Assembly: GCA_963082975.1 (NCBI GenBank)
Contig: OY720348.1
Span: 72,875,719-72,939,718 of the forward strand
DNA from: Labia minor
Lineage: Eukaryota; Arthropoda; Insecta; Dermaptera; Spongiphoridae
Length of the DNA stretch: 64,000 nt
Direction of reading: 5' to 3'
Of this stretch, positions 23,258-36,054 are shown piece after piece. Each line of letters starts with the position of its first letter. Within the stretch, counting starts at the first letter, position 1. The notes beneath the pieces are model-generated. The model was not told the DNA's origin. It worked only from the letters and a program-made list of their open reading frames with translations, and ran no database searches. A program made the translations under genes and the position numbers.

Positions 23258-23571
23258 CAGTAGAGAATATTTTTTTAAGTGGGGGGGTTAAGAAGACTCC
23301 ATAATAATTATCATACATCTTTCTATATTTTATGTAATTTTACAATATTGAAATTATTTCATTTAAATTATATCATTGTGAAGCTTTAATTTTTTTTTTT
23401 AAATACAAGACAATACAATAAATACAAAAGATGAATGGATTGTTTTTTAGAAAGAAATACAAATTCTATATGCAGAAATTATATATTAATTATTTGTATA
23501 AAAAATCTGGAAATAAATAGCGTTGGATTCTAAAAATAATGAATTAATTAATAGGTACTAACCTGATTCAT
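20799..23571 (-). CDS. Small coiled-coil and ankyrin-repeat protein, four exons
   Basis: Predicted coding exons on the minus strand are 23571-23563 (MNQ), 22813-22772, 22507-22442 and 21383-20799, joined in phase 0 at GT-AG junctions to give 233 aa. Residues 1-65 are charged and heptad-like (LEDEFSSLRDLEVK; DLSHWIQHLSKYCNQQ; DLADLEDKLGVIK). Residues about 74-233 form ankyrin repeats, with conserved turns at KQTLLMIACRNGYLNIAEYL (109), KTALYYAVERN (143), ESPLHKAIELDNMEIVKIL (176) and KTPVEFARHK (210), ending in ENYLKNVM. Ankyrin domains bind other proteins; the partner is unknown. The ankyrin part lies in one exon with no stops. The start is the least certain part: the MNQ exon may extend upstream in frame (ADNNSYSEMNQ) from an acceptor at 23595. 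Intron 3 holds an antisense mariner remnant. I cannot assign an orthologue. Confidence 0.7.
21592..21910 (+). mobile_element. mariner transposase 3' remnant in ankyrin-gene intron
   Basis: A plus frame reads KDHAPCHASRQTYETMETFG, then WEMLPHAAYSPDLV. This corresponds to the mariner segment HDNAPCHTSRKTxETIxxLG WEVLPHxxYSPDLAPSD. After a frame change come VEKWLDDWFVSKEKYFF and HQLPERCESSL, matching the C-terminal WLDxWxASKDExFFxRGIHxLPERW. The catalytic-region D is retained, but AP of SPDLAPSD is altered. The N-terminal half and terminal repeats are absent. It is oriented opposite to the host gene and lies between its last two exons. Confidence 0.8.
21990..22140 (+). repeat. Repeat family E-like fragment
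   Basis: It contains TTCACGTGACCTGAAGAATT, ATGTCTGTCAGTC, GTCCGGAAAATTAT and GACTGAACCGATTATTATGA in the order seen in other family-E copies, but it is diverged and lacks the TATA-run start. Confidence 0.4.
23217..23257. repeat. TA dinucleotide microsatellite
   Basis: An almost uninterrupted TA run of about 40 bases in intron 1 of the ankyrin gene. Comparable TA runs occur at 12238-12262, 44218-44247, 46226-46254 and 55336-55364. Confidence 0.9.
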
Positions 23572-23594
23572 TTCACTATAAGAATTGTTGTCAG

Positions 23595-24282
23595 CTATTG
23601 GAAATGGTTGAAAATTTTACTTTTGCCAGTGGAATAAAATAAAATTACCGAAATGAAGTATTTAATATTATTCTTAAATGAAAGGCTCTGATTAAACGAA
23701 TAAAAATAATTTTTAATTTATTAATTATTAATAATAGTACTATTAAAATAAAGAGATTTAAAAACTTTTATATATCTAATCTTTTTCTTTCCAAGTAAAA
23801 ATTATATATATATATATATATATCTAATTTTATTATTATATGAAAAATTGTATTTATTTTTCTATGTCTTTCTGATATTTAAAATTATTAAGATATTAAC
23901 TCTAACGAAAAAAAATAATATAACACTTTTTATAATTTATTTCAGTATAAAAACAAAAAAATATTTAAAGAATAATTTTATTTAATGAGACGGATACGAT
24001 GGTTTAATAACACAAAGTTTATCAAATCTGGTTGAGATTGATGAGATTGCCACTAGTAAACAAATTGATATGGAAAATATAAATATTATGTTAATATTTA
24101 AACAAGTTGAATTTTCCACTAAAAGTATGAAAAAAATTCAGTTTTTTGTAATGAAAACACGCAATTACTCAGGAAATATAAATAAAATCTTAAAATAATT
24201 GAATATTTCGTATTTAGAATAAAAAATTGAACAAATTAATATATAAGATATAAATATTATGTCAAAAATTGAACAAATTTTT
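23595..24282. other. No gene recognised
   Basis: AT-rich sequence between the ankyrin gene and the tandem-repeat domain. It may contain the ankyrin gene's untranslated first exon and promoter, but none could be defined. Confidence 0.4.
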
Positions 24283-25010
24283 TATTATTGATATTTTTGA
24301 TGAAAAATTATTTTTTTTTTTACATATTTTTACATTTTTTTTACATCTTTCAAGTCCGGCCGCTGACCAAAGTTTATACCCCCAATCAGAGGGTCATCGT
24401 ACGCCAACATTTCATAATTTTGACAGTAAAAAAAAAAAATGAAATTTTAAAAAAAACTATTAAATTCATTGATTTTACATCATAAAAATATTAAAAAAAT
24501 GTATTATTGATATTTCTGATGAAAAATTATTTTTTTTTAAATATTTTTACATTATTTTTACATTTTTCGAGTCAGACAGCTGACCAAAGTTTATACACCC
24601 AATCGGAGGGTCATCGTCGGCCAAACTTTCTTAATTTTGAAGGTAAAAATAAAAAATGAAATTTTTAAAAAAAACTATTAATTTTATTGATTTTACATCA
24701 TAAAATTATATTAGAAAAATATATTATTGATACTTTTGATGAAATATATTAATTTTTTTTACATATTTTTACATTTTTTTTACATTTTTCGATTCTGACC
24801 GCTGATCAAAGTTTATACCCAAGTTTATGACCAAAGTTTAGACACCCAAACGGAGGGTCATCGTCCGCCAACCTTTCATAATTTTGACGGTAAAAATAAA
24901 AAATGAAATTTTAAAAAAAACTATTAAATTCATTCATTTTACATCATAAAAATATTAAAAAATATATTATTTATGTTTTTGATGAAATATAATGTTTTAT
25001 GACCCTCCGT
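24283..25010 (+). repeat. Tandem repeat family of about 220 bp, forward copies
   Basis: Three or more units start with TTATTGATATTTxTGATGAAA (near 24283, 24503, 24723, 24963). Each carries a GC-richer core, CCGCTGACCAAAGTTTATAC then CCCAATCxGAGGGTCATCGT and CGCCAACxTTTCATAATTTT. Units are roughly 220-240 bp with diverged copies; the third has an internal duplication of ACCAAAGTTTA. Another core lies at about 36470-36530, on the far side of the satellite gap. Confidence 0.8.
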
Positions 25011-25310
25011 TTTCGGCATAAAAAAATAATTATTCATCAGAAATATCAATAATATATTTTTTTAAATTCATTGATTTTGTTTGTTTTCGGCATAAAAAAA
25101 TAATTATTCATCAGAAATATCAATAATATATTTTTTTAATATTTTTATGATGTAAAATGAACGAAAAATTATAATTTATTTTTAAAATTTCATTTTTTAA
25201 TTTTACCGTAAAAATTATGAAAGGTCATCGTAGGATGACCCTCCGTTTTCGGCATAAAAATATAATTATTCATCAGAAATATCAATAATATATTTTTTTA
25301 ATATTTTTAT
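25011..25310 (-). repeat. 220 bp family, inverted partial copies
   Basis: The sequence reverses here: GACCCTCCGTTTTCGGCATA, TCATCAGAAATATCAATAAT and ATTTTTATGATGTAAAATGA are reverse complements of pieces of the forward units. A block of about 60 bases with GGCATAAAAA occurs three times. The block leads directly into inverted 160 bp satellite monomers. Confidence 0.75.
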
Positions 25311-25570
25311 GAATTATATATCATTCTTATTTATTTCTTATTCTAAACACGAATAAATTCAAATTTCATCGATATCTCAATTATTTTCGTGGATTTCATA
25401 GAAAAAACGACATTCTTCATTAAGATTTTAGCGAAAATGCTACTTTTTTAAATAGAAATATAAAATTTATGAATTATATATCATTCTTATTTATTTCTTA
25501 TTCTAAACACGAATAAATTCAAATTTCATCGATATCTCAATTATTTTCGTGGATTTCATAGAAAAAACAT
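25311..25570 (-). repeat. 160 bp satellite, 1.6 inverted monomers at array edge
   Basis: It reads ATGAATTATATATCATTC, ATTTCATCGATATCTCAATT and GTAGCATTTTC in reverse complement, one full monomer then most of a second. Orientation switches to forward at about 25570-25586, across ATAATAGAATAGAAAAATTC, giving a head-to-head junction. Confidence 0.9.
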
Positions 25571-25585
25571 AATAGAATAGAAAAA

Positions 25586-28500
25586 TTCATAAATTTTATA
25601 TTTCTATTTAAAAAAGTAGCATTTTCGCTAAAATCTTAATGAAAAATGTCGTTTTTTCTATGAAATCCACGAAAATAATTGAGATATCGATGAAATTTGA
25701 ATTTATTCGTGTTTAGAATAAGAAATAAATAAGAATGATATATAATTCATAAATTTTATATTTCTATTTAAAAAAGTAGCATTTTCGCTAAAATCTTAAT
25801 GAAAAATGTCGTTTTTTCTATGAAATCCACGAAAATAATTGAGATATCGATGAAATTTGAATTTATTCGTGTTTAGAATAAGAAATAAATAAGAATGATA
25901 TATAATTCATAAATTTTATATTTCTATTTAAAAAAGTAGCATTTTCGCTAAAATCTTAATGAAAAATGTCGTTTTTTCTATGAAATCCACGAAAATAATT
26001 GAGATATCGATGAAATTTGAATTTATTCGTGTTTAGAATAAGAAATAAATAAGAATGATATATAATTCATAAATTTTATATTTCTATTTAAAAAAGTAGC
26101 ATTTTCGCTAAAATCTTAATGAAAAATGTCGTTTTTTCTATGAAATCCACGAAAATAATTGAGATATCGATGAAATTTGAATTTATTCGTGTTTAGAATA
26201 AGAAATAAATAAGAATGATATATAATTCATAAATTTTATATTTCTATTTAAAAAAGTAGCATTTTCACTAAAATCTTAATGAAAAATGTCGTTTTTTCTA
26301 TGAAATCCACGAAAATAATTGAGATATCGATGAAATTTGAATTTATTCGTGTTTAGAATAAGAAATAAATAAGAATGATATATAATTCATAAATTTTATA
26401 TTTCTATTTAAAAAAGTAGCATTTTCACTAAAATCTTAATGAAAAATGTCGTTTTTTCTATGAAATCCACGAAAATAATTGAGATATCGATGAAATTTGA
26501 ATTTATTCGTGTTTAGAATAAGAAATAAATAAGAATGATATATAATTCATAAATTTTATATTTCTATTTAAAAAAGTAGCATTTTCGCTAAAATCTTAAT
26601 GAAAAATGTCGTTTTTTCTATGAAATCCACGAAAATAATTGAGATATCGATGAAATTTGAATTTATTCGTGTTTAGAAAAAGAAATAAATAAGAATGATA
26701 TATAATTCATAAATTTTATATTTCTATTTAAAAAAGTAGCATTTTCGCTAAAATCTTAATGAAAAATGTCGTTTTTTCTATGAAATCCACGAAAATAATT
26801 GAGATATCGATGAAATTTGAATTTATTCGTGTTTAGAATAAGAAATAAATAAGAATGATATATAATTCATAAATTTTATATTTCTATTTAAAAAAGTAGC
26901 ATTTTCGCTAAAATCTTAATGAAAAATGTCGTTTTTTCTATGAAATCCACGAAAATAATTGAGATATCGATGAAATTTGAATTTATTCGTGTTTAGAATA
27001 AGAAATAAATAAGAATGATATATAATTCATAAATTTTATATTTCTATTTAAAAAAGTAGCATTTTCGCTAAAATCTTAATAAAAATGTCGTTTTTTCTAT
27101 GAAATCCACGAAAATAATTGAGATATCGATGAAATTTGAATTTATTCGTGTTTAGAATAAGAAATAAATAAGAATGATATATAATTCATAAATTTTATAT
27201 TTCTATTTAAAAAAGTAGCATTTTCGCTAAAATCTTAATGAAAAATGTCGTTTTTTCTATGAAATCCACGAAAATAATTGAGATATCGATGAAATTTGAA
27301 TTTATTCGTGTTTAGAATAAGAAATAAATAAGAATGATATATAATTCATAAATTTTATATTTCTATTTAAAAAAGTAGCATTTTCGCTAAAATCTTAATG
27401 AAAAATGTCGTTTTTTCTATGAAATCCACGAAAATAATTGAGATATCGATGAAATTTGAATTTATTCGTGTTTAGAATAAGAAATAAATAAGAATGATAT
27501 ATAATTCATAAATTTTATATTTCTATTTAAAAAAGTAGCATTTTCGCTAAAATCTTAATGAAAAATGTCGTTTTTTCTATGAAATCCACGAAAATAATTG
27601 AGATATCGATGAAATTTGAATTTATTCGTGTTTAGAATAAGAAATAAATAAGAATGATATATAATTCATAAATTTTATATTTCTATTTAAAAAAGTAGCA
27701 TTTTCGCTAAAATCTTAATGAAAAATGTCGTTTTTTCTATGAAATCCACGAAAATAATTGAGATATCGATGAAATTTGAATTTATTCGTGTTTAGAATAA
27801 GAAATAAATAAGAATGATATATAATTCATAAATTTTATATTTCTATTTAAAAAAGTAGCATTTTCGCTAAAATCTTAATGAAAAATGTCGTTTTTTCTAT
27901 GAAATAAACGAAAATAATTGAGATATCGATGAAATTTGAATTTATTCGTGATTAGAATAAGAAATAAATAAGAATGATATATAATTCATAAATTTTATAT
28001 TTCTATTTAAAAAAGTAGCATTTTCGCTAAAATCTTAATGAAAAATGTCGTTTTTTCTATGAAATCCACGAAAATAATTGAGATATCGATGAAATTTGAA
28101 TTTATTCGTGTTTAGAATAAGAAATAAATAAGAATGATATATAATTCATAAATTTTATAATTCTATTTAAAAAAGTAGCATTTTCGCTAAAATCTTAATG
28201 AAAAATGTCGTTTTTTCTATGAAATCCACGAAAATAATTGAGATATCGATGAAATTTGAATTTATTCGTGTTTAGAATAAGAAATAAATAAGAATGATAT
28301 ATAATTTATAAATTTTATATTTCTATTTAAAAAAGTAGCATTTTCGCTAAAATCTTAATGAAAAATGTCGTTTTTTCTATGAAATCCACGAAAATAATTG
28401 AGATATCGATGAAATTTGAATTTATTCGTGTTTAGAATAAGAAATAAATAAGAATGATATATAATTCATAAATTTTATATTTCTATTTAAAAAAGTAGCA

Positions 28501-31500
28501 TTTTCGCTAAAATCTTAATGAAAAATGTCGTTTTTTCTATGAAATCCACGAAAATAATTGAGATATCGATGAAATTTGAATTTATTCGTGTTTAGAATAA
28601 GAAATAAATAAGAATGATATATAATTCATAAATTTTATATTTCTATTTAAAAAAGTAGCATTTTCGCTAAAATCTTAATGAAAAATGTCGTTTTTTCTAT
28701 GAAATCCACGAAAATAATTGAGATATCGATGAAATTTGAATTTATTCGTGTTTAGAATAAGAAATAAATAAGAATGATATATAATTCATAAATTTTATAT
28801 TTCTATTTAAAAAAGTAGCATTTTCGCTAAAATCTTAATGAAAAATGTCGTTTTTTCTATGAAATCCACGAAAATAATTGAGATATCGATGAAATTTGAA
28901 TTTATTCGTGTTTAGAATAAGAAATAAATAAGAATGATATATAATTCATAAATTTTATATTTCTATTTAAAAAAGTAGCATTTTCGCTAAAATCTTAATG
29001 AAAAATGTCGTTTTTTCTATGAAATCCACGAAAATAATTGAGATATCGATGAAATTTGAATTTATTCGTGTTTAGAATAAGAAATAAATAAGAATGATAT
29101 ATAATTTATAAATTTTATATTTCTATTTAAAAAAGTAGCATTTTCGCTAAAATCTTAATGAAAAATGTCGTTTTTTCTATGAAATCCACGAAAATAATTG
29201 AGATATCGATGAAATTTGAATTTATTCGTGTTTAGAATAAGAAATAAATAAGAATGATATATAATTCATAAATTTTATATTTCTATTTAAAAAAGTAGCA
29301 TTTTCGCTAAAATCTTAATGAAAAATGTCGTTTTTTCTATGAAATCCACGAAAATAATTGAGATATCGATGAAATTTGAATTTATTCGTGTTTAGAAAAA
29401 GAAATAAATAAGAATGATATATAATTCATAAATTTTATATTTCTATTTAAAAAAGTAGCATTTTCGCTAAAATCTTAATGAAAAATGTCGTTTTTTCTAT
29501 GAAATCCACGAAAATAATTGAGATATCGATGAAATTTGAATTTATTCGTGTTTAGAATAAGAAATAAATAAGAATGATATATAATTCATAAATTTTATAT
29601 TTCTATTTAAAAAAGTAGCATTTTCGCTAAAATCTTAATGAAAAATGTCGTTTTTTCTATGAAATCCACGAAAATAATTGAGATATCGATGAAATTTGAA
29701 TTTATTCGTGTTTAGAATAAGAAATAAATAAGAATGATATATAATTCATAAATTTTATATTTCTATTTAAAAAAGTAGCATTTTCGCTAAAATCTTAATG
29801 AAAAATGTCGTTTTTTCTATGAAATCCACGAAAATAATTGAGATATCGATGAAATTTGAATTTATTCGTGTTTAGAATAAGAAATAAATAAGAATGATAT
29901 ATAATTCATAAATTTTATATTTCTATTTAAAAAAGTAGAAAAAGTAGCATTTTCGCTAAAATCTTAATGAAAAATGTCGTTTTTTCTATGAAATCCACGA
30001 AAATAATTGTGATATCGATGAAATTTGAATTTATTCGTGTTTAGAATAAGAAATAAATAAGAATGATATATAATTCATAAATTTTATATTTCTATTTAAA
30101 AAAGTAGCATTTTCGCTAAAATCTTAATGAAAAATGTCGTTTTTTCTATGAAATCCACGAAAATAATTGAGATATCGATGAAATTTGAATTTCATTCGTG
30201 TTTAGAATAAGAAATAAATAAGAATGATATATAATTTATAAATTTTATATTTCTATTTAAAAAAGTAGCATTTTCGCTAAAATCTTAATGAAAAATGTTC
30301 GTTTTTTTCTATGAAATCCACGAAAATAATTGAGATATCGATGAAATTTGAATTTATTCGTGTTTAGAATAAGAAATATAATAAGAATGATATATAATTC
30401 ATAAATTTTATATTTCTATTTAAAAAAGTAGCATTTTCGCTAAAATCTTAATGAAAAATGTCGTTTTTTCTATGAAATCCACGAAAATAATTGAGATATC
30501 GATGAAATTTGAATTTATTCGTGTTTAGAATAAGAAATAAATAAGAATGATATATAATTCATAAATTTTATATTTCTATTTAAAAAAGTAGCATTTTCGC
30601 TAAAATCTTAATGTAAAATGTCGTTTTTTCTATGAAATCCACGAAAATAATTGAGATATCGATGAAATTTGAATTTATTCGTGTTTAGAATAAGAAATAA
30701 ATAAGAATGATATATAATTCATAAATTTTATATTTCTATTTAAAAAAAGTAGCATTTTTCGCTAAAATCTTAATGAAAAATGTCGTTTTTTCTATGAAAT
30801 CCACGAAAATAATTGAGATATCGATGAAATTTGAATTTATTCGTGATTAGAATAAGAAATAAATAAGAATGATATATAATTCATAAATTTTATATTTCTA
30901 TTTAAAAAAGTAGCATTTTCGCTAAAATCTTAATGAAAAATGTCGTTTTTTCTATGAAATCCACGAAAATAATTGAGATATCGATGAAATTTGAATTTAT
31001 TCGTGTTTAGAATAAGAAATAAATAAGAATGATATATAATTCATAAATTTTATAATTCTATTTAAAAAAGTAGCATTTTCGCTAAAATCTTAATGAAAAA
31101 TGTCGTTTTTTCTATGAAATCCACGAAAATAATTGAGATATCGATGAAATTTGAATTTATTCGTGTTTAGAATAAGAAATAAATAAGAATGATATATAAT
31201 TTATAAATTTTATATTTCTATTTAAAAAAGTAGCATTTTCGCTAAAATCTTAATGAAAAATGTCGTTTTTTTCTATGAAATCCACGAAAATAATTGAGAT
31301 ATCGATGAAATTTGAATTTATTCGTGTTTAGAAGTAGCATTTTCGCTAAAATCTTAATGAAAAATGTCGTTTTTTTTTCTATGAAATCCACGAAAATAAT
31401 TGAGATATCGATGAAATTTGAATTTATTCGTGTTTAGAATAAGAAATAAATAAGAATGATATATAATTCATAAATTTTATATTTCTATTTAAAAAAAGTA

Positions 31501-34500
31501 GCATTTTCGCTAAAATCTTAATGAAAAATGTCGTTTTTTCTATGAAATCCACGAAAATAATTGAGATATCGATGAAATTTGAATTTATTCGTGTTTAGAA
31601 TAAGAAATAAATAAGAATGATATATAATTCATAAATTTTATATTTCTATTTAAAAATTAGCATTTTCGCTAAAATCTTAATGAAAAATGTCGTTTTTTTC
31701 TATGAAATCCACGAAAATAATTGAGATATCGATGAAATTTGAATTTATTCGTGTTTAGAATAAGAAATAAATAAGAATGATATATAATTTATAAATTTTA
31801 TATTTCTATTTAAAAAAGTAGCATTTTCGCTAAAATCTTAATGAAAAATGTCGTTTTTTCTATGAAATCCACGAAAATAATTGAGATATCGATGAAATTT
31901 GAATTTATTCGTGTTTAGAATAAGAAAATAAATAAGAATGATATATAATTCATAAATTTTATATTTCTATTTAAAAAAGTAGCATTTTCGCTAAAATCTT
32001 AATGAAAAATGTCGTTTTTTCTATGAAATCCACGAAAATAATTGTGATATCGATGAAATTTGAATTTATTCGTGTTTAGAATAAGAAATAAATAAGAATG
32101 ATATATCAATTCATAAATTTTATATTTCTATTTAAAAAAGTAGCATTTTCGCTAAAATCTTAATGAAAAATGTCGTTTTTTTCTATGAAATCCACGAAAA
32201 TAATTGAGATATCGATGAAATTTGAATTTATTCGTGTTTAGAATAAGAAATAAATAAGAATGATATATAATTCATAAATTTTATATTTCTATTTAAAAAA
32301 GTAGCATTTTCACTAAAATCTTAATGAAAAATGTCGTTTTTTCTATGAAATCCACGAAAATAATTGAGATATCGATGAAATTTGAATTTATTCGTGTTTA
32401 GAATAAGAAATAAATAAGAATGATATATAATTCATAAATTTTATATTTCTATTTAAAAATTAGCATTTTCGCTAAAATCTTAATGAAAAATGTCGTTTGT
32501 TCTATGAAATCCACGAAAATAATTGAGATATCGATGAAATTTGAATTTATTCGTGTTTAGAATAAGAAATAAATAAGAATGATATATAATTCATAAATTT
32601 TATATTTCTATTTAAAAAAGTAGCATTTTCGCTAAAATCTTAATCAAAAATGTCGTTTTTTCTATGAAATCCACGAAAATAATTGAGATATCGTTGAAAT
32701 TTGAATTTATTCGTGTTTAGAATAAGAAATAAATAAGAATGATATATAATTCATAAATTTTATATTTCTATTTAAAAAAGTAGCATTTTCGCTAAACTCT
32801 TAATGAAAAATGTCGTTTTTTCTATGAAATCCACGAAAATAATTGAGATATCGATGAAATTTGAATTTATTCGTGTTTAGAATAAGAAATAAATAAGAAT
32901 GATATATAATTCATAAATTTTATATTTCTATTTAAAAAAGTAGCAATTTTCGCTAAAAATCTTAATGAAAAATGTCGTTTTTTCTATGAAATCCACGAAA
33001 ATAATTGAGATATCGATGAAATTTGAATTTATTCGTGTTTAGAATAAGAAATAAATAAGAATGATATATAATTCATAAATTTTATATTTCTATTTAAAAA
33101 AGTAGCATTTTCGCTAAAATCTTAATGAAAAATGTCGTTTTTTTTCTATGAAATCCACGAAAAATAATTGTGATATCGATGAAATTTGAATTTATTCGTG
33201 TTTAGAATAAGAAATAAATAGAATGATATATAATTCATAAATTTTATATTTCTATTTAAAAAAGTAGCATTTTCGCTAAAATCTTAATGAAAAATGTCGT
33301 TTTTTCTATGAAATGCACGAAAATAATTGAGATATCGATGAAATTTGAATTTATTCGTGTTTAGAATAAGAAAATAAATAAGAATGATATATAATTCATA
33401 AATTTTATATTTCTATTTAAAAAAGTAGCATTTTCGCTAAAATCTTAATGAAAAATGTCGTTTTTTCTATGAAATCCACGAAAATAATTGAGATATCGAT
33501 GAAATTTGAATTTATTCGTGTTTAGAATAAGAAATAAATAAGAATGTATATAATTTATAAATTTTATATTTCGATTTAAAAAAGTAGCATTTTCGCTAAA
33601 ATCTTAATGAAAAATGTCGTTTTTTCTATGAAATCCACGAAAATAATTGAGATATCGATGAAATTTGAATTTATTCGTGTTTAGAATAAGAAATAAATAA
33701 GAATGATATATAATTCATAAATTTTATATTTCTATTTAAAAAAGTAGCATTTTCGCTAAAATCTTAATGAAAAATGTCGTTTTTTCTATGAAATCCACGA
33801 AAATAATTGAGATATCGATGAAATTTGAATTTATTCGTGTTTAGAATAAGAAATAAATAAGAATGATATATTAATTCATAAATTTTATATTTCTATTTAA
33901 AAAAGTAGCATTTTCGCTAAAATCTTAATGAAAAATGTCGTTTTTTCTATGAAATCCACGAAAATAATTGTGATATCGATGAAATTTGAATTTATTCGTG
34001 TTTAGAATAAGAAATAAATAAGAATGATATATAATTCATAAATTTTATATTTCTATTTAAAAAAGTAGCATTTTCACTAAAATCTTAATGAAAAATGTCG
34101 TTTTTTCTATGAAATCCACGAAAATAATTGAGATATCGATGAAATTTGAATTTATTCGTGTTTAGAATAAGAAATAAATAAGAATGATATATAATTCATA
34201 AATTTTATATTTCTATTTAAAAAAGTAGCATTTTCGCTAAAATCTTAATGAAAAATGTCGTTTTTTCTATGAAATCCACGAAAATAATTGAGATATCGAT
34301 GAAATTTGAATTTATTCGTGTTTAGAATAAGAAATAAATAAGAATGATATATAATTCATAACTTTTATATTTCTATTTAAAAAAGTAGCATTTTCGCTAA
34401 AATCTTAATGAAAAATGTCGTTTTTTTCTATGAAATCCACGAAAATAATTGTGATATCGATGAAATTTGAATTTATTCGTGTTTAGAATAAGAAATAAAT

Positions 34501-35854
34501 AAGAATGATATATAATTCATAACTTTTATATTTCTATTTAAAAAAGTAGCATTTTCGCTAAAATCTTAATGAAAAATGTCGTTTTTTCTATGAAATCCAC
34601 GAAAATAATTGAGATATCGATGAAATTTGAATTTATTCGTGTTTAGAATAAGAAATAAATAAGAATGATATATAATTCATAAATTTTATATTTCTATTTA
34701 AAAAAGTAGCATTTTCGCTAAAATCTTAATGAAAAATGTCGTTTTTTTCTATGAAATCCACGAAAATAATTGAGATATCGATGAAATTTGAATTTATTCG
34801 TGTTTAGAATAAGAAATAAATAAGAATGATATATAATTCATAAATTTTATATTTCTATTTAAAAAAGTAGCATTTTCGCTATAAATCTTAATGAAAAATG
34901 TCGTTTTTTCTATGAAATCCACGAAAATAATTGTGATATCGATGAAATTTGAATTTATTCGTGTTTAGAATAAGAAATAAATAAGAATGATATATAATTC
35001 ATAAATTTTTATATTTCTATTAAAAAAGTAGCATTTTCACTAAAATCTTAATGAAAAATGTCGTTTTTTCTATGAAATCCACGAAAATAATTGAGATATC
35101 GATGAAATTTGAATTTATTCGTGTTTAGAATAAGAAATAAATAAGAATGATATATAATTCATAAATTTTATATTTCTATTTAAAAAAGTAGCATTTTCGC
35201 TAAAATCTTATTGAAAAATGTCGTTTTTTCTATGAAATCCACGAAAATAATTGAGATATCGATGAAATTTGAATTTATTCGTGTTTAGAATAAGAAATAA
35301 ATAAGAATGATATATAATTCATAACTTTTATATTTCTATTTAAAAAAGTAGCATTTTCGCTAAAATCTTAATGAAAAATGTCGTTTTTTTTCTATGAAAT
35401 CCACGATAAATAATTGTGATATCGATGAAATTTGAATTTATTCGTGTTTAGAATAAGAAATAAATAAGAATGATATATAATTCATAACTTTTATATTTCT
35501 ATTTAAAAAAGTAGCATTTTCGCTAAAATCTTAATGAAAAATGTCGTTTTTTCTATGAAATCCACGAAAATAATTGAGATATCGATGAAATTTGAATTTA
35601 TTCGTGTTTAGAATAAGAAATAAATAAGAATGATATATAATTCATAAATTTTATATTTCTATTTAAAAAAGTAGCATTTTCGCTAAAATCTTAATGGAAA
35701 ATGTCGTTTTTTCTATGAAATCCACGAAAATAATTGTGATATCGATGAAATTTGAATTTATTCGTGTTTAGAATAAGAAATAAATAAGAATGATATATAT
35801 TCATAAATTTTATATTTCTATTTAAAAAAGTAGCATTTTTCGCTAAAATCTTAA
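25586..35854 (+). repeat. 160 bp satellite array, first block (about 64 monomers)
   Basis: A head-to-tail array has an exact 160 bp period in its first 4 kb (for example TATAATTCAT at 25741, 25901, 26061, 26221). Each monomer contains AAAAAAGTAGCATTTTCGCT, GAAAAATGTCGTTTTTTCTA, TGAAATCCACGAAAATAATT, GAGATATCGATGAAATTTGA and TTATTCGTGTTTAGAATAAG. Monomers are nearly identical from 25.6 to 29.9 kb and then carry frequent one-base indels in homopolymers up to the gap. No coding frame survives a monomer and no CENP-B-box-like motif was seen. Typical of centromeric, pericentromeric or other heterochromatic satellite; true length is unknown because the gap interrupts it. Confidence 0.97.
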
Positions 35855-36054
35855 NNNNNNNNNNNNNNNNNNNNNNNNNNNNNNNNNNNNNNNNNNNNNN
35901 NNNNNNNNNNNNNNNNNNNNNNNNNNNNNNNNNNNNNNNNNNNNNNNNNNNNNNNNNNNNNNNNNNNNNNNNNNNNNNNNNNNNNNNNNNNNNNNNNNNN
36001 NNNNNNNNNNNNNNNNNNNNNNNNNNNNNNNNNNNNNNNNNNNNNNNNNNNNNN
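35855..36054. other. Assembly gap (200 N)
   Basis: Exactly 200 N. The round length suggests a placeholder rather than a measured gap. The left flank is satellite and the right flank is not, so the array is probably longer than shown. Confidence 0.97.
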
